DNA from: Agathobacter rectalis ATCC 33656 | Lineage (GTDB): Bacteria > Bacillota > Clostridia > Lachnospirales > Lachnospiraceae | Direction of reading: 5' to 3' | DNA length: 64,000 nt | NCBI RefSeq assembly: GCF_000020605.1 | Contig: NC_012781.1 | Span: forward strand, 15,001-79,000 | Shown here: positions 1 to 10,423 of the stretch, one piece after another | How positions within the stretch are numbered: position 1 is the stretch's first letter | How the letters are laid out: the number at the start of each line of letters is the position of its first letter | Notes under the pieces: generated by a model | What the model was told of the DNA's origin: nothing | Database searches by the model: none | Seen by the model: the letters and a program-made list of their open reading frames with translations, nothing else | Position numbers and translations under genes: made by a program

Positions 1-833
<833 letters not shown>

Positions 834-898
834 CTGGTTAATAACGGAGAAAAACAAATCGGATTTGTATGAAGTTTTGAAGGTACAAACCTTAATAA

Positions 899-970
899 TC
901 CTCGATAGCTCAATGGTAGAGCACTCGGCTGTTAACCGAGTTGTTGTAGGTTCGAGCCCTACTCGGGGAG
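899..970 (+). tRNA. tRNA-Asn (GTT)
   Basis: A cloverleaf folds from a 7-bp acceptor stem (TCCTCGA with TCGGGGA). The D arm is AGCTCAATGGTAGAGC, the anticodon stem is CTCGG/CCGAG with anticodon GTT at 931-933, and the T arm contains GGTTCGAGCC. The discriminator base is G970 and no CCA is encoded. It lies about 65 nt after the 23S rRNA in the same transcript. Confidence 0.96.
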
Positions 971-988
971 TTTTTTAGTATAATATAT

Positions 989-1059
989 GGTGACATAGCC
1001 AAGTGGTAAGGCCCCGGTCTGCAACACCGTCATCGCCGGTTCAAATCCGGCTGTCACCT
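989..1059 (+). tRNA. tRNA-Cys (GCA)
   Basis: The acceptor stem GGTGACA pairs with TGTCACC, the T loop is GGTTCAAATCC, and anticodon GCA is at 1021-1023. The discriminator base is T1059 and no CCA is encoded. It is the last gene of the rRNA-tRNA transcript and is followed directly by a terminator. Confidence 0.96.
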
Positions 1060-1069
1060 CTCTCAAAAG

Positions 1070-1102
1070 GACTACATCAGTTTATGATGTGGTCTTTCTT
1101 TT
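1070..1102 (+). terminator. Rho-independent terminator of the rRNA/tRNA operon
   Basis: A 10-bp stem (GACTACATCA with TGATGTGGTC, one G-U pair) has a 5-nt loop and is followed by TTTCTTTTAT. Confidence 0.85.
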
Positions 1103-1220
1103 ATATAATTTGCAAATAAAATATATTGTGAATTTATGTAATATTCGTAATATATGTTGTACACATTTCATTATTTTTTAATTTTCTAAATTATTTTTCA
1201 GGATGTTACACTAAATTAAT

Positions 1221-1266
1221 AAAGAGAAATATAAGCCTGATAAACAGAATTATATTTCTCTTTTTT
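1221..1266. terminator. Bidirectional terminator-like hairpin
   Basis: A 14-bp inverted repeat (AAAGAGAAATATAA with TTATATTTCTCTTT) surrounds a 15-nt loop, with a T-run on the plus side. It sits just beyond the 3' end of the minus-strand oxidoreductase and downstream of the rRNA unit, so it may serve both. The 1103-1220 stretch is AT-rich and holds nothing else I can recognise. Confidence 0.6.
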
Positions 1267-1306
1267 AACAACTCTTATCCTTTTTTGAATAGTTGTAGTA
1301 GTATTA

Positions 1307-2296
1307 TTATTCCTCTTCAGGATATTTCATACCCCATTCAGCTCTTATATCTGACATAATTTTCATTACATCATATGTATATTGACAGTGCATGAGGGTT
1401 TCTATTTCATCTGATGATGCTGAGCTTACAGCTTTTTCCATATCACGTACTTCGTAATACAGTGCATCTGATGTATCACCGGCATCAATTACTTCTTTAT
1501 GACCATCCTCTGTATATGTAATAGTTGCCTGCATTCCTCTTGGATACTCAAAGATTTCCACATATGCCTTGTCAAAAGAGAGCGTAGCGCGTTTTGGCTG
1601 CTTGGAATGTAGAGATAATGTGACAGTTGCCATTTCCACTGCATCATTCATAAGCAGAATACCTGCCTGTTCATCAACACCGGTTGGTGCATATTTAACC
1701 TGTGACGATACTTGTGTTGGTGTTTCCTTGAAGAACCAGCGGATAAGAGAAAGTGAGTAAACTCCAATATCAAGCAATGCTCCTCCAGCAAGCTTACGAC
1801 TGAAAAATCGGTTTGTCATATTGTAATCCTTGTAGCTTCCAAAATTGACCTGAATTAAATTTAGCCTGCCGAGTTGTCCACTTGCAATTATTTCGTTTAG
1901 CTTTTTATAAACAGGCATATGATATATAGTCATGGCTTCAGCAAGAATAACGTTATTTTCTTTGGCCAGTGAGACGGCTTCATCGAGCTCTGCGATATTT
2001 AAAGTAATAGATTTCTCACAGAGTACATGCTTTCCATTAGAAAGGGCTTTTCTTAGATAATTGATGTGAGTATTGTGTGGAGTGGAGATGTAAATGATAT
2101 CCACATCAGGATCATAAAAGACGTCATCAATGTTGTCATATACCTTTGAAATGCCATATTTTTGTGCAAAAGCTACGGCCTTTTCATGAGTTCTGTTGGC
2201 AACTGAATAAAGAGTGCGTCCTTCCTTGGAGAGAGCATGCGCGAGCTCATTAGCTATTACACCGCAGCCGAGTGTTGCCCAATTAAGCTGTTTCAT
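1307..2296 (-). CDS. Gfo/Idh/MocA-family NAD(P)-dependent oxidoreductase
   Basis: This 329-aa protein begins with a Rossmann fold (WATLGCGVIANELAHAL, residues 6-22). It carries the family signature EKSITL near residue 94, the usual EKP position, followed by the C-terminal alpha/beta domain. Members oxidise sugars, polyols or trans-dihydrodiols; the substrate cannot be read from sequence. AAAGGAGG sits 8-9 nt before ATG 2296. It is divergent from the fructose operon and shares a 580-bp control region with it, which suggests but does not prove a role in carbohydrate metabolism. Confidence 0.85.
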   Translation of the reverse strand: MKQLNWATLGCGVIANELAHALSKEGRTLYSVANRTHEKAVAFAQKYGISKVYDNIDDVFYDPDVDIIYISTPHNTHINYLRKALSNGKHVLCEKSITLNIAELDEAVSLAKENNVILAEAMTIYHMPVYKKLNEIIASGQLGRLNLIQVNFGSYKDYNMTNRFFSRKLAGGALLDIGVYSLSLIRWFFKETPTQVSSQVKYAPTGVDEQAGILLMNDAVEMATVTLSLHSKQPKRATLSFDKAYVEIFEYPRGMQATITYTEDGHKEVIDAGDTSDALYYEVRDMEKAVSSASSDEIETLMHCQYTYDVMKIMSDIRAEWGMKYPEEE

Positions 2297-2877
2297 GTGA
2301 AATCCTCCTTTTTAACTTAAAGTATTGTAGCTGTGATGGTACATAAATTATTTAAAATGGTGTGAAATAACAAAATATAAACTCATTGATGATACCTTTT
2401 GACCCTTTAATCATAAAATATGTACCATAATGAACATATTCTAGCATGATGAATTATGAATTACAATGCATTTAGATTCAAAACAGTCAAAAACAGTCAA
2501 ATTTGATAGTGACTAAATTAAAATTAGTTAATTTGAACTATATTTTAGATTATAAATTAGTAATAGAAAAGATATTAAAATTAGTAATTAGGCAAGTATT
2601 AATGATATATATGTTATATTCTGCACTAAAATCAATGTTGTATTTGCATATAGTGCACAATTTTAAAACTTGCTTTATATATTTTCAACAATTTTTAGTG
2701 TGATTATTTGTGAATATAAATGACGGATTATGATTGACAATGACGGATTATGAAAATATAATTATACTACAAGTTAAATGAATGTTGAAATGTTTAATAC
2801 AGTAATTTGAAAATAAGCATTGAATAAATGGCTTATAAAATAAGTCTTTGAATAATTTGATAAACTGGGGTGATTAG
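2297..2877. promoter_or_regulatory. Divergent control region between oxidoreductase and fructose operon
   Basis: This is a 580-bp, very AT-rich intergenic region. It holds a tandem 10-mer AAAACAGTCA at about 2478 and 2488 and the promoter with paired direct repeats described separately. A sequence loosely resembling those repeats (ATGATGAATTATGAA) lies near 2448, on the oxidoreductase side. A 66-codon ORF at 2503-2703 has no ribosome-binding site and AT-driven composition, so I do not call it. Confidence 0.5.
2734..2762 (+). promoter_or_regulatory. Promoter of the fructose operon with overlapping direct repeats
   Basis: TTGACA (2734-2739), a 17-bp spacer and TATAAT (2757-2762) match the sigma-A consensus exactly. 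Two copies of AATGACGGATTATGA lie at 2719-2733 and 2739-2753, exactly 20 bp apart (two helical turns). One abuts the -35 and the other fills the spacer. This is the geometry of an operator pair, and the adjacent DeoR-type regulator is the obvious candidate ligand (inference). Confidence 0.75.
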
Positions 2878-3621
2878 ATGCTGGCAGAAGATAGATGCAA
2901 AAAAATACTCGATATATTAGATTCGATGGGAAGTGTGACTGTTCAGCAGCTTATGGATGAGCTTGATACATCCGAGTCAACAATCAGACGTGATCTGGTT
3001 GCAATGGACAAGAAGGGTTATCTCACCAAGGTACATGGTGGTGCGATTGTAAATAATACGAATATCCATACTCAGGATGAGAAGGTTATCAACAGGCTTA
3101 AGCAGAATCGCAACGAAAAGGAACAGATTGCCAGATATGCGGCATCACTTATTGTGGATAATGATTTTGTTTATATAGATGCCGGTACTACAACAGCAGT
3201 CATGATTGATTATATTACTGCAAAGAATGTGGTTTTTGTTACAAACTCTCTGACTAATGCCAAGAGAATTTCCGATAGGGGATATACAGTATATATTCTG
3301 GGTGGCGAGTTCAAGTCTACTACCGAGGCTATTGTCGGAGATGAGGCCGTTGTGACGCTCGATAAATATAATTTTACGAAGGGCTTCTGGGGAACCAACG
3401 GAATTACTGTGAAGAATGGATTTACGACTCCGGAGATAAAGGAGGCCATGGTTAAAAAGAAATCCATGGAGAATAGCAAGGAGAAATACATTCTTGCGGA
3501 TGACAGTAAGTTTTCACAGGTATCAAGCATCAAGTTTGCTGATTTTGAAGATGCTGTAATTATTACAAATGCACTAAGTAATGACAACTATAAGAAATAC
3601 AAAAATATTAAGGAGGTCTAA
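2878..3621 (+). CDS. fruR: DeoR/GlpR-family transcriptional regulator of the fructose operon
   Basis: This 247-aa protein starts with a DeoR winged helix-turn-helix (residues 1-57; signature TVQQLMDELDTSESTIRRDL, 20 residues). A sugar-phosphate-binding DeoRC domain follows (about 75-235) with DAGTTT and TNS motifs. Family members respond to phosphosugars such as fructose-1-phosphate. It is the first gene of regulator, 1-phosphofructokinase, PTS fructose EII, with one base to the next gene, the standard fruRKA order. The promoter carries direct repeats likely to be its own operator, implying autoregulation. Confidence 0.9.
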   Translation: MLAEDRCKKILDILDSMGSVTVQQLMDELDTSESTIRRDLVAMDKKGYLTKVHGGAIVNNTNIHTQDEKVINRLKQNRNEKEQIARYAASLIVDNDFVYIDAGTTTAVMIDYITAKNVVFVTNSLTNAKRISDRGYTVYILGGEFKSTTEAIVGDEAVVTLDKYNFTKGFWGTNGITVKNGFTTPEIKEAMVKKKSMENSKEKYILADDSKFSQVSSIKFADFEDAVIITNALSNDNYKKYKNIKEV

Positions 3622-3622
3622 C

Positions 3623-4540
3623 ATGATTTACACAGTTACTTTTAATCCATCATTAGATTATATTGTTGATGTAACAGATTTTAAGACAGGAGTAGTCAAT
3701 AGAACGACTGGAGAGAAGATTTTTGCAGGTGGTAAAGGCATCAATGTTTCCATGGTTCTTAAGAATCTTGGAATGAGCAATACTTCACTTGGTTTTACAG
3801 CGGGTTTTACAGGAAATGAAATTAAAAGACTTCTAGCAAAAAAAGGTGTTGATACTGATTTTATAGAGGTGGAGGATGGTATTTCACGTATCAACGTGAA
3901 GCTTCGCTCAAATGAGGAATCCGAGATTAATGGTCAGGGTCCTGCAATCACTGAGGACAATATTAAAAAACTCTATGAGAAGCTTGACTGCTTAAAGGAG
4001 TCTGATGTGCTTGTTCTCGCAGGAAGTATTCCTGATGTGATGCCTTCATCAATGTATATGGATATCATGAAGCATCTTGAGGGTCGCGGAATAAATATCG
4101 TGGTTGATGCGACAAGAAATCTGCTCACAAACGTGCTTCCATATAAGCCGTTCCTCATCAAGCCAAACAATCATGAGCTCGGTGAGATATTCGGGGTTGA
4201 GATTACAGACAAGGACGATGTGATAAAGTATGCAAAGAAGCTTCAGGAGCAGGGCGCAAGAAACGTGCTTGTTTCAATGGCAGGCGACGGAGCAGTGCTT
4301 GTGACTGAGGATGGACAGGAGTTTAAGGCAAATGCACCTAAAGGAAAGCTCAAAAATTCTGTAGGAGCAGGAGATTCGATGGTAGCCGGATTTGTTTACG
4401 GATACCTCAAATCAAATGATTATAAGCAGGCATTTATTTATGGCGTATGTACGGGAAGTGCAAGTGCATTTTCTGAGGAGCTTGCTACAAAGCCTGAGGT
4501 TGAAGCACTTATTGATAAATGGGACAGTGCTTCCAATTAA
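3623..4540 (+). CDS. fruK: 1-phosphofructokinase
   Basis: This 305-aa PfkB/ribokinase-fold enzyme phosphorylates fructose-1-phosphate to fructose-1,6-bisphosphate. It shows the N-terminal TFNPSLDY motif, the GGKGINVS substrate-binding loop near residue 38 and the C-terminal GAGDSMVAGF motif with the catalytic Asp. I chose ATG 3623, preceded by AGGAGG, rather than the in-frame TTG 42 nt upstream. Only this start gives the canonical MIYTVTFNPS beginning, and the earlier one would lie inside fruR. Confidence 0.94.
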   Translation: MIYTVTFNPSLDYIVDVTDFKTGVVNRTTGEKIFAGGKGINVSMVLKNLGMSNTSLGFTAGFTGNEIKRLLAKKGVDTDFIEVEDGISRINVKLRSNEESEINGQGPAITEDNIKKLYEKLDCLKESDVLVLAGSIPDVMPSSMYMDIMKHLEGRGINIVVDATRNLLTNVLPYKPFLIKPNNHELGEIFGVEITDKDDVIKYAKKLQEQGARNVLVSMAGDGAVLVTEDGQEFKANAPKGKLKNSVGAGDSMVAGFVYGYLKSNDYKQAFIYGVCTGSASAFSEELATKPEVEALIDKWDSASN

Positions 4541-4606
4541 ACAAACGGTATCAAAAAGGTTGATATAAATAATTAAATTAATACATTCTATTAGGAGGAA
4601 TGATGT

Positions 4607-6535
4607 ATGACAATCAGGGATTTATTGGCAGCTGAGAGTATCAATTTGAATGGTACGCCTGCCGGAAAAACCGAAGCATTGAATCAGTGTATTGATTTGA
4701 TGGCAAAAAGTGGCAAAATAGCCGATGTGGAGAAGTATCGCAAGGGTGTTTTTGCAAGAGAGGAGGAAGGCACAACAGGAATTGGAATGGGTATAGCAAT
4801 TCCTCATTGCAAGTCTGATGCTGTTACTAAAGCAGGTCTTGCGGCAATGGTTGTAAAGGATGGGGTTGACTTTGAATCACTCGATGGTACACCTGCAAAG
4901 ATTATTTTCCTTATAGCTGCACCAAACACAGAGGATAATGTGCATCTTCAGGTGCTTAGCAAGCTCTCTGTTATGCTGATGGACGAGCAGTTTACAAATT
5001 CTCTTATCAATGCCGGTTCAGTTGATGAGTTTTTAAATATCATCGATAGCGCTGAAAAAGCAAAGGATGAGAAAGAGGCTGCCAAAGAGGCAAAGGCTAA
5101 AGAGCCTGTTGAGGTGAAGAAGGACGATGTATTTATCGTTGCAGTTACAGCCTGTCCTACAGGAATTGCCCATACTTATATGGCTGCTGAGGCTATCGAG
5201 AAAAAAGCCAAGGAGCTTGGATATCAGGTAAAGGTTGAGACAAGAGGCTCAGGCGGAGCCAAAAATGTGCTCACAGATGATGAAATCGCAAAGGCTGCAG
5301 GTGTTATAGTTGCCTGTGATACAAATGTACCTACAGACCGCTTTGACGGAAAGAAGGTTATTGAGTGTCAGGTTTCTGACGGAATCAATAAGGCAGAAGA
5401 GCTCATAAAGAGAATTGCTGCCGGTGATGCTCCTGTATTTAAGGCATCAGGTAAAAAGGAGGCTTCACATTCATCAGTTGGTGGAAAGGAGAGCGTTGGA
5501 CATCAGATTTACAAGCACCTGATGAATGGTGTTTCACATATGCTTCCATTCGTAGTTGGTGGTGGTATTCTTATCGCAATCGCATTCCTTATCGATGGAT
5601 TCAGTGTTGACCTTAATTCACTGCCGGCTGACCAGAGAGCAAATTTCGGTACTATTACACAGGCCGCAGCAATGTTTAAGGGAATCGGTGGAACAGCATT
5701 TGGATTTATGCTTCCAATTCTTGCAGGCTTTATCGCTATGAGTATTGCTGACCGTCCGGGTCTTGCAGTTGGTTTTGTAGGCGGTTCAATCGCAGCAAAC
5801 GGTACATCAGGCTTCCTTGGAGCACTTGTAGCAGGTTTCGTTGCAGGATATATTGTGCTCCTCTTAAAGAAGGTATTTTCTAAACTTCCGGAGAGTCTTG
5901 ATGGTATGAAGCCGGTTCTGCTTTATCCGCTGCTTGGTATATTCCTGGTAGGCGTTATAATGCAGTTTGTAGTTGAGCCTCCAATCGGAGCTTTAAATAC
6001 AGCTATCAACAATGGTCTTAATGGACTTAACGGTGCAAGCGCAGTAGTGCTCGGAGTACTTCTCGGAGGAATGATGTCAGTAGATATGGGTGGCCCTGTA
6101 AACAAAGCCGCTTATGTATTTGGTACAGCTTCAATCGCTGCCGGAAACTACAATATTATGGCAGCAGTTATGATTGGCGGTATGGTTCCACCAATCGCAA
6201 TCGCTCTTGCAACAATCTTCTTCAAGAACAAGTTCACAGCAGATGAGAGAAAGGCAGGACCTACAAACTTTATCATGGGATTATCATTTATCACAGAGGG
6301 TGCAATCCCATTCGCAGCATCTGATCCGCTTCATGTCCTTCCGGCATGTGTAGTCGGTTCAGCAGTGGCAGGTGGACTTTCAATGGCATTTGGATGTACA
6401 CTCATGGCACCTCACGGAGGAATCTTCGTAGTTCCTACAATCGGAAATCCGTTAATGTATCTTGTTGCATTAGTAATCGGATCTTTCATTGCATGTGGAT
6501 TACTCGGATTACTCAAAAAGAAAGTAAGTGAATAA
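4607..6535 (+). CDS. fruA: PTS fructose transporter, fused EIIABC
   Basis: This 642-aa protein imports fructose and phosphorylates it to fructose-1-phosphate. Domains in order are EIIA (1-148, phospho-His H67 in IPHCKS), an Ala/Lys/Glu-rich linker (about 149-172), EIIB (about 174-275, phospho-Cys C183 in TACPTGIAHTYMA), and a membrane EIIC (about 300-640) with a GAIPFAASDPLHV-like signature. Among three nearby ATGs, 4607 is chosen for its 7-nt spacing from AGGAGG and its standard MTIRDLL start. It works directly upstream of FruK in the pathway. Confidence 0.95.
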   Translation: MTIRDLLAAESINLNGTPAGKTEALNQCIDLMAKSGKIADVEKYRKGVFAREEEGTTGIGMGIAIPHCKSDAVTKAGLAAMVVKDGVDFESLDGTPAKIIFLIAAPNTEDNVHLQVLSKLSVMLMDEQFTNSLINAGSVDEFLNIIDSAEKAKDEKEAAKEAKAKEPVEVKKDDVFIVAVTACPTGIAHTYMAAEAIEKKAKELGYQVKVETRGSGGAKNVLTDDEIAKAAGVIVACDTNVPTDRFDGKKVIECQVSDGINKAEELIKRIAAGDAPVFKASGKKEASHSSVGGKESVGHQIYKHLMNGVSHMLPFVVGGGILIAIAFLIDGFSVDLNSLPADQRANFGTITQAAAMFKGIGGTAFGFMLPILAGFIAMSIADRPGLAVGFVGGSIAANGTSGFLGALVAGFVAGYIVLLLKKVFSKLPESLDGMKPVLLYPLLGIFLVGVIMQFVVEPPIGALNTAINNGLNGLNGASAVVLGVLLGGMMSVDMGGPVNKAAYVFGTASIAAGNYNIMAAVMIGGMVPPIAIALATIFFKNKFTADERKAGPTNFIMGLSFITEGAIPFAASDPLHVLPACVVGSAVAGGLSMAFGCTLMAPHGGIFVVPTIGNPLMYLVALVIGSFIACGLLGLLKKKVSE

Positions 6536-6576
6536 GCAATCCTCAATTATCATTTAATCCAACCTATAAACTAATC

Positions 6577-6612
6577 AACAAAGGCACTGCTTCGGCGGTG
6601 CCTTTGTTGTTA
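6577..6612 (+). terminator. Terminator of the fructose operon
   Basis: A perfect stem AACAAAGGCAC / GTGCCTTTGTT, extended inward to a C(TTCG)G tetraloop, is followed by a short T-rich tail. Confidence 0.85.
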
Positions 6613-6773
6613 TGTTGTGATATAAAAATTAAAAGTATAAACATTCTCTGAAATAACAGCCTCATGCCTTGACGAGTGAATTTTCCAAGCTTAAAGTAGT
6701 ATTAGGATGAAATAGTAAGTCAAAAAAATCAATTATTTATGAGACTTAAATAAAAAAAACAGTGAGGCATAAA

Positions 6774-8534
6774 ATGGGCAAGGTTATAGGTATAGATTTA
6801 GGAACAACAAACAGCTGTGTGGCAGTATTGGAGAATAATCAGCCGGTAGTCATAACTAACAGCGAGGGTCAGAGAACAACTCCGTCTGTAGTGGCTTTTA
6901 CAAAAAATGGAGAGCGACTGGTTGGTGAGGCTGCAAAGAGGCAGGCAGCAGTCAATGTGGACAGGACATTTTTCTCAATAAAGAGACAGATGGGAAGCGA
7001 TTTCAGGGCAAAGGTGGACGGAAAGCTGTATTCAGCTCCTGAGATTTCTTCTATGATTCTCAGAAAGCTGAAAAAGGATGCAGAGGACTATATTGGTGAG
7101 GCAGTGACAGACGCTGTAATCACAGTTCCTGCATATTTTTCGGATGCGCAGAGGCAGGCAACCAAGGATGCAGGAAGGATTGCTGGGCTTAATGTGCTTC
7201 GAATCATAAATGAGCCAACCTCTGCGGCACTCGCATACGGACTGGACCACGGACAGCAGCAGAAAATTCTTGTCTACGACCTCGGAGGAGGAACCTTCGA
7301 TGTGTCTGTTATCGAAATAGGGGACAATCTGATAGAGGTGCTTGCCACAGCCGGTGATAATCATCTGGGTGGAGATGATTTTGATGAGAGAATCACGAAT
7401 TATCTTGTCACAGAGTTTTACAGACAGCAGAATGTGGATCTGAGAAAGGATAATACGGCTATGCAGCGTGTCAGGGAGGAGGCTGAGAAGGCAAAAAAGG
7501 TGCTTTCATCCTCATCCTCAACCACTATCAACCTGCCATTTATCACCACTGTAAAGGGACAGCCGGTTCACATGGAGATGAACCTTACAAGAGCTGAGTT
7601 TAATGAGATAACAAAGGATCTGGTGGAGAGAACTGCTATTCCTGTCAATCAGGCACTTTCAGATGCGGGTATTTCCGCAGCAGAGCTTGGAATGGTGCTG
7701 TTGGTAGGAGGCTCGACACGTGTGCCGGCTGTTGTTGAGGAGGTCAGAAGAATTACAGGAAAAGAGCCTTCACACAACCTAAATCCTGACGAGTGCGTGG
7801 CACTCGGTGCAGCAGTACAGGGTGGCAAGCTCGGTGGAGCAATTGTCGCAGGCAGCAGTGCGGCAGAGATTATACTGATGGATGTCACACCGCTTTCACT
7901 AGGAATTGAGACAGTTGGTGGTGTCTCAACCAAAATTATTGACAGAAATACGACTATTCCTACGAGATACAGCCAGATTTTTACAACTGCAGGAAGCTTC
8001 CAGACCTCTGTGGATATAAAGGTACTGCAGGGTGAGAGGCAGTTTGCAAGGGACAATAAGCTGATTGGAAACTTCAGGCTAAAGGGCATCAAGCCGGCTC
8101 CGGCAGGTGTGCCGCAGATAGAGGTGACGTTTGATATAGATGCAAACGGCATTGTGCAGGTTTCTGCAAAGGACCTGGGCACAGGAAAGCATCAGGAGAT
8201 TACGATTACCGCAAGCTCAAATTTGTCTGATTCTGAGATTGAGCAGGCTATCCGTGAGGCGCAGGAGTATGAGGCAACAGACGGACAGAGAAAGGCTTAT
8301 ATTGATGCAAGAAGTGAGGCTGATACGCTTGTGCGCCAGGTGGAAAATGTCATGGCTGACAAGGAAAAAAGAAAGGCTATGGACAGCGCACAGAAAAAAA
8401 GTGTGAAATCATCGCTTTCGTATGTGAAGAAGCTTATTTCAAGGACAAAGCCCGGAAATGTGAGCGAAGAGCAGGCTGCCGAGATAAAGCATGCGGCAGA
8501 TGAGCTGAGAAATGCGGCAGCGGGATTGATTTAA
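6774..8534 (+). CDS. dnaK: DnaK-type Hsp70 chaperone (short paralogue)
   Basis: This 586-aa protein has a complete Hsp70 ATPase domain: [14 protein letters not shown] phosphate 1, [10 protein letters not shown] phosphate 2 and LVGGSTRVP near residue 320. A beta-sandwich substrate domain follows. The helical lid is short and stops at AAAGLI, without the usual acidic EEVD-like tail, so it is some 25-50 residues shorter than a typical DnaK. ATG 6774 is preferred over GTG 6762 because GTGAGG at 6762-6767 serves as its ribosome-binding site. No hrcA, grpE or dnaJ is nearby and I see no CIRCE repeat, so it is probably a second DnaK rather than the heat-shock copy. Confidence 0.85.
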   Translation: MGKVIGIDLGTTNSCVAVLENNQPVVITNSEGQRTTPSVVAFTKNGERLVGEAAKRQAAVNVDRTFFSIKRQMGSDFRAKVDGKLYSAPEISSMILRKLKKDAEDYIGEAVTDAVITVPAYFSDAQRQATKDAGRIAGLNVLRIINEPTSAALAYGLDHGQQQKILVYDLGGGTFDVSVIEIGDNLIEVLATAGDNHLGGDDFDERITNYLVTEFYRQQNVDLRKDNTAMQRVREEAEKAKKVLSSSSSTTINLPFITTVKGQPVHMEMNLTRAEFNEITKDLVERTAIPVNQALSDAGISAAELGMVLLVGGSTRVPAVVEEVRRITGKEPSHNLNPDECVALGAAVQGGKLGGAIVAGSSAAEIILMDVTPLSLGIETVGGVSTKIIDRNTTIPTRYSQIFTTAGSFQTSVDIKVLQGERQFARDNKLIGNFRLKGIKPAPAGVPQIEVTFDIDANGIVQVSAKDLGTGKHQEITITASSNLSDSEIEQAIREAQEYEATDGQRKAYIDARSEADTLVRQVENVMADKEKRKAMDSAQKKSVKSSLSYVKKLISRTKPGNVSEEQAAEIKHAADELRNAAAGLI

Positions 8535-8679
8535 TTATAAAGGGCTGTAATCAGTAGCTATTATTATTCATTTGGCTATTTACGAGAAGCGGATTTTCAT
8601 ATAAAATATGGGTAAGTGGTGAGTATTCAGAACCACCCTGAATAGTTATAATGTTAATTTAAATCCGAGGAAATAGAAA

Positions 8680-9552
8680 ATGAATGCGAACGATAAAACA
8701 GAAAAGGTACTAAGAGAAATTCATATCATGCTCTCAAAGGCGGAGCCGTATAAGCCGGAGCCGAGCAGGGTGATCATAAACAAGCAGCAAATGATAGATT
8801 TACTTGCTGAGCTGAATAAGTGTATATATGCAATACAGGATGAGTATGAGCTTACTGAACAGAGTCGCAATCACGCAGAGAGAGAGTTCAGAAAGAAGGG
8901 GGATCAGATAGTCTGGGATGCAAGCAGAAAGGCTGAGGATGTGTATGCAGCATCGGTTATCTATACGGATGAGGCGCTTTCAAGAGTGCGTGATATCATC
9001 AATGATACCAACGAGTCACTTGAAAAGCTGTGCAAGAATATGAAGGATAAGATTGCAGAGCAGGAGAAGATAGTTAAAACTAACCAGTATGAGCTCAAGG
9101 GACAGCTTCAGGATTTGTCCGATACGGAGAAGTATCTTAAGATTATCGATGACAGAAATAAGGAGATAGAACGTCAGAAAAATGCAGGTAAACCTGTAGA
9201 GGAGCGTACTATTGACAATGAAGAGAAGTCCATCTATGCAAACAGACAGACTGAAATCAAGGTAAATATGGATTATATCAGAAAACTGGGACTTGCTGAG
9301 GGCGAGGACCTGGGAGATGGTGTAGTGGGTGAAGTGAAGCTTGCAGACGATACACCTGATGCCGGATTAAATCATAGCAATGATAAGGATGAAGCCAAGG
9401 CTGCCGGCTCAAAATCGTCTGTTGATGAGGATTATAAGGCAATAAGCAGAAAAGCCGGCAATCCACCTGTTATCAACACAAAGGAAGGGAAGGAGCTCAC
9501 AGACGGTATCCACAGAATGTGGCAGAGCATCACCGGAAATAAAGGGAAATGA
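8680..9552 (+). CDS. Uncharacterised coiled-coil protein downstream of DnaK paralogue
   Basis: This 290-aa soluble protein has long charged heptad-rich helices (about 40-205). A low-complexity acidic linker (about 205-250) and a conserved-looking basic C-terminus follow. It has no signal peptide or membrane segment. The N-terminal half resembles in style DivIVA/F0-b type coiled coils, but I recognise no family. It is 145 bp after the DnaK paralogue and ahead of a terminator, so the two may form a transcription unit; a client or co-chaperone role would be speculation. Confidence 0.7.
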   Translation: MNANDKTEKVLREIHIMLSKAEPYKPEPSRVIINKQQMIDLLAELNKCIYAIQDEYELTEQSRNHAEREFRKKGDQIVWDASRKAEDVYAASVIYTDEALSRVRDIINDTNESLEKLCKNMKDKIAEQEKIVKTNQYELKGQLQDLSDTEKYLKIIDDRNKEIERQKNAGKPVEERTIDNEEKSIYANRQTEIKVNMDYIRKLGLAEGEDLGDGVVGEVKLADDTPDAGLNHSNDKDEAKAAGSKSSVDEDYKAISRKAGNPPVINTKEGKELTDGIHRMWQSITGNKGK

Positions 9553-9570
9553 AACACACCTATGTAATAT

Positions 9571-9604
9571 AAAGCAGCAGTTCAAAACAGAACGGCTGCT
9601 TTTT
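9571..9604 (+). terminator. Terminator after the coiled-coil gene
   Basis: A stem AGCAGC / GCTGCT with an inner GTTC / GAAC stem is followed by TTTTT. Confidence 0.75.
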
Positions 9605-9730
9605 GGCTTATATTTAAAAGTGGGTAATATTAAGCAGATTTTAAGAAAAACAAAGTGGATAATCTGATAAAATATAGCTGACTAACGGCAGGAGAAGGTT
9701 TCTGTTCAAAATTCATAGAAGGAGGATAAT

Positions 9731-10423
9731 ATGACAATATTAGTTTGTGATGACGACAAGGAAATAGTTGAGGCAATTGAGATTTACCTGATGCAGGAGG
9801 GCTACGACGTGGAGAAGGCTTACGACGGCATACAGGCGGTTGAAATTATGAAGAATAAAAAAATAGACCTCATGATAATAGATGTCATGATGCCAAAGCT
9901 CGACGGAATAAGAGCCACTTTGCAGATACGAAAGGAAAGCAGGGTGCCGATAATCATTCTATCGGCAAAGACAGAGGATGCTGACAAGATTTTAGGCCTC
10001 AATGTGGGAGCTGATGATTATGTCACAAAGCCTTTTAATCCGCTTGAGCTTGTGGCAAGGGTAAAGTCACAGCTTCGCAGATATACCACTCTGTCAAGCA
10101 ATGATGCAGCCGGAGACAAGGTTTATGAAGCCGGAGGTCTTTTGGTAAATGATGATTTAAAAAAGGTGACTGTGGATGGTGAGGAGGTAAAGCTCACACC
10201 GATTGAATACAATATACTGCTTTTACTCCTTAAAAATAAGGGAAAGGTCTACTCAATAAACGAAATATATGAGAGCATATGGAACGAGGAGGCGATAGGC
10301 GCCGACAATACAGTTGCTGTGCACATCAGACATATCAGGGAAAAAATAGAGATAAATCCTAAGGAGCCACGCTATCTGAAGGTGGTCTGGGGAGTAGGCT
10401 ATAAGATAGAGGACAACAAATGA
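9731..10423 (+). CDS. OmpR/PhoB-family response regulator
   Basis: This 230-aa protein has a receiver domain (1-115) with the acidic pocket CDDD at 6-9, phospho-acceptor D51 and a conserved KPF motif. A winged-helix DNA-binding domain follows (about 130-228; LTPIEYNILLLLLKNKGKV segment and the VHIRHIREKIE recognition helix). GGAGG is 6 nt before ATG. Its stop overlaps the start of the histidine kinase by 4 bp (ATGA), so the two are translationally coupled. The target genes cannot be inferred. Confidence 0.93.
   Translation: MTILVCDDDKEIVEAIEIYLMQEGYDVEKAYDGIQAVEIMKNKKIDLMIIDVMMPKLDGIRATLQIRKESRVPIIILSAKTEDADKILGLNVGADDYVTKPFNPLELVARVKSQLRRYTTLSSNDAAGDKVYEAGGLLVNDDLKKVTVDGEEVKLTPIEYNILLLLLKNKGKVYSINEIYESIWNEEAIGADNTVAVHIRHIREKIEINPKEPRYLKVVWGVGYKIEDNK

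Noticed and set aside
2503-2703. 66-codon ORF in the fructose-operon control region
   Set aside because: Very AT-rich, without a ribosome-binding site, in front of the promoter.
7649-8182. 177-codon ORF antisense to the dnaK-like gene
   Set aside because: A shadow frame of a strongly conserved coding sequence.
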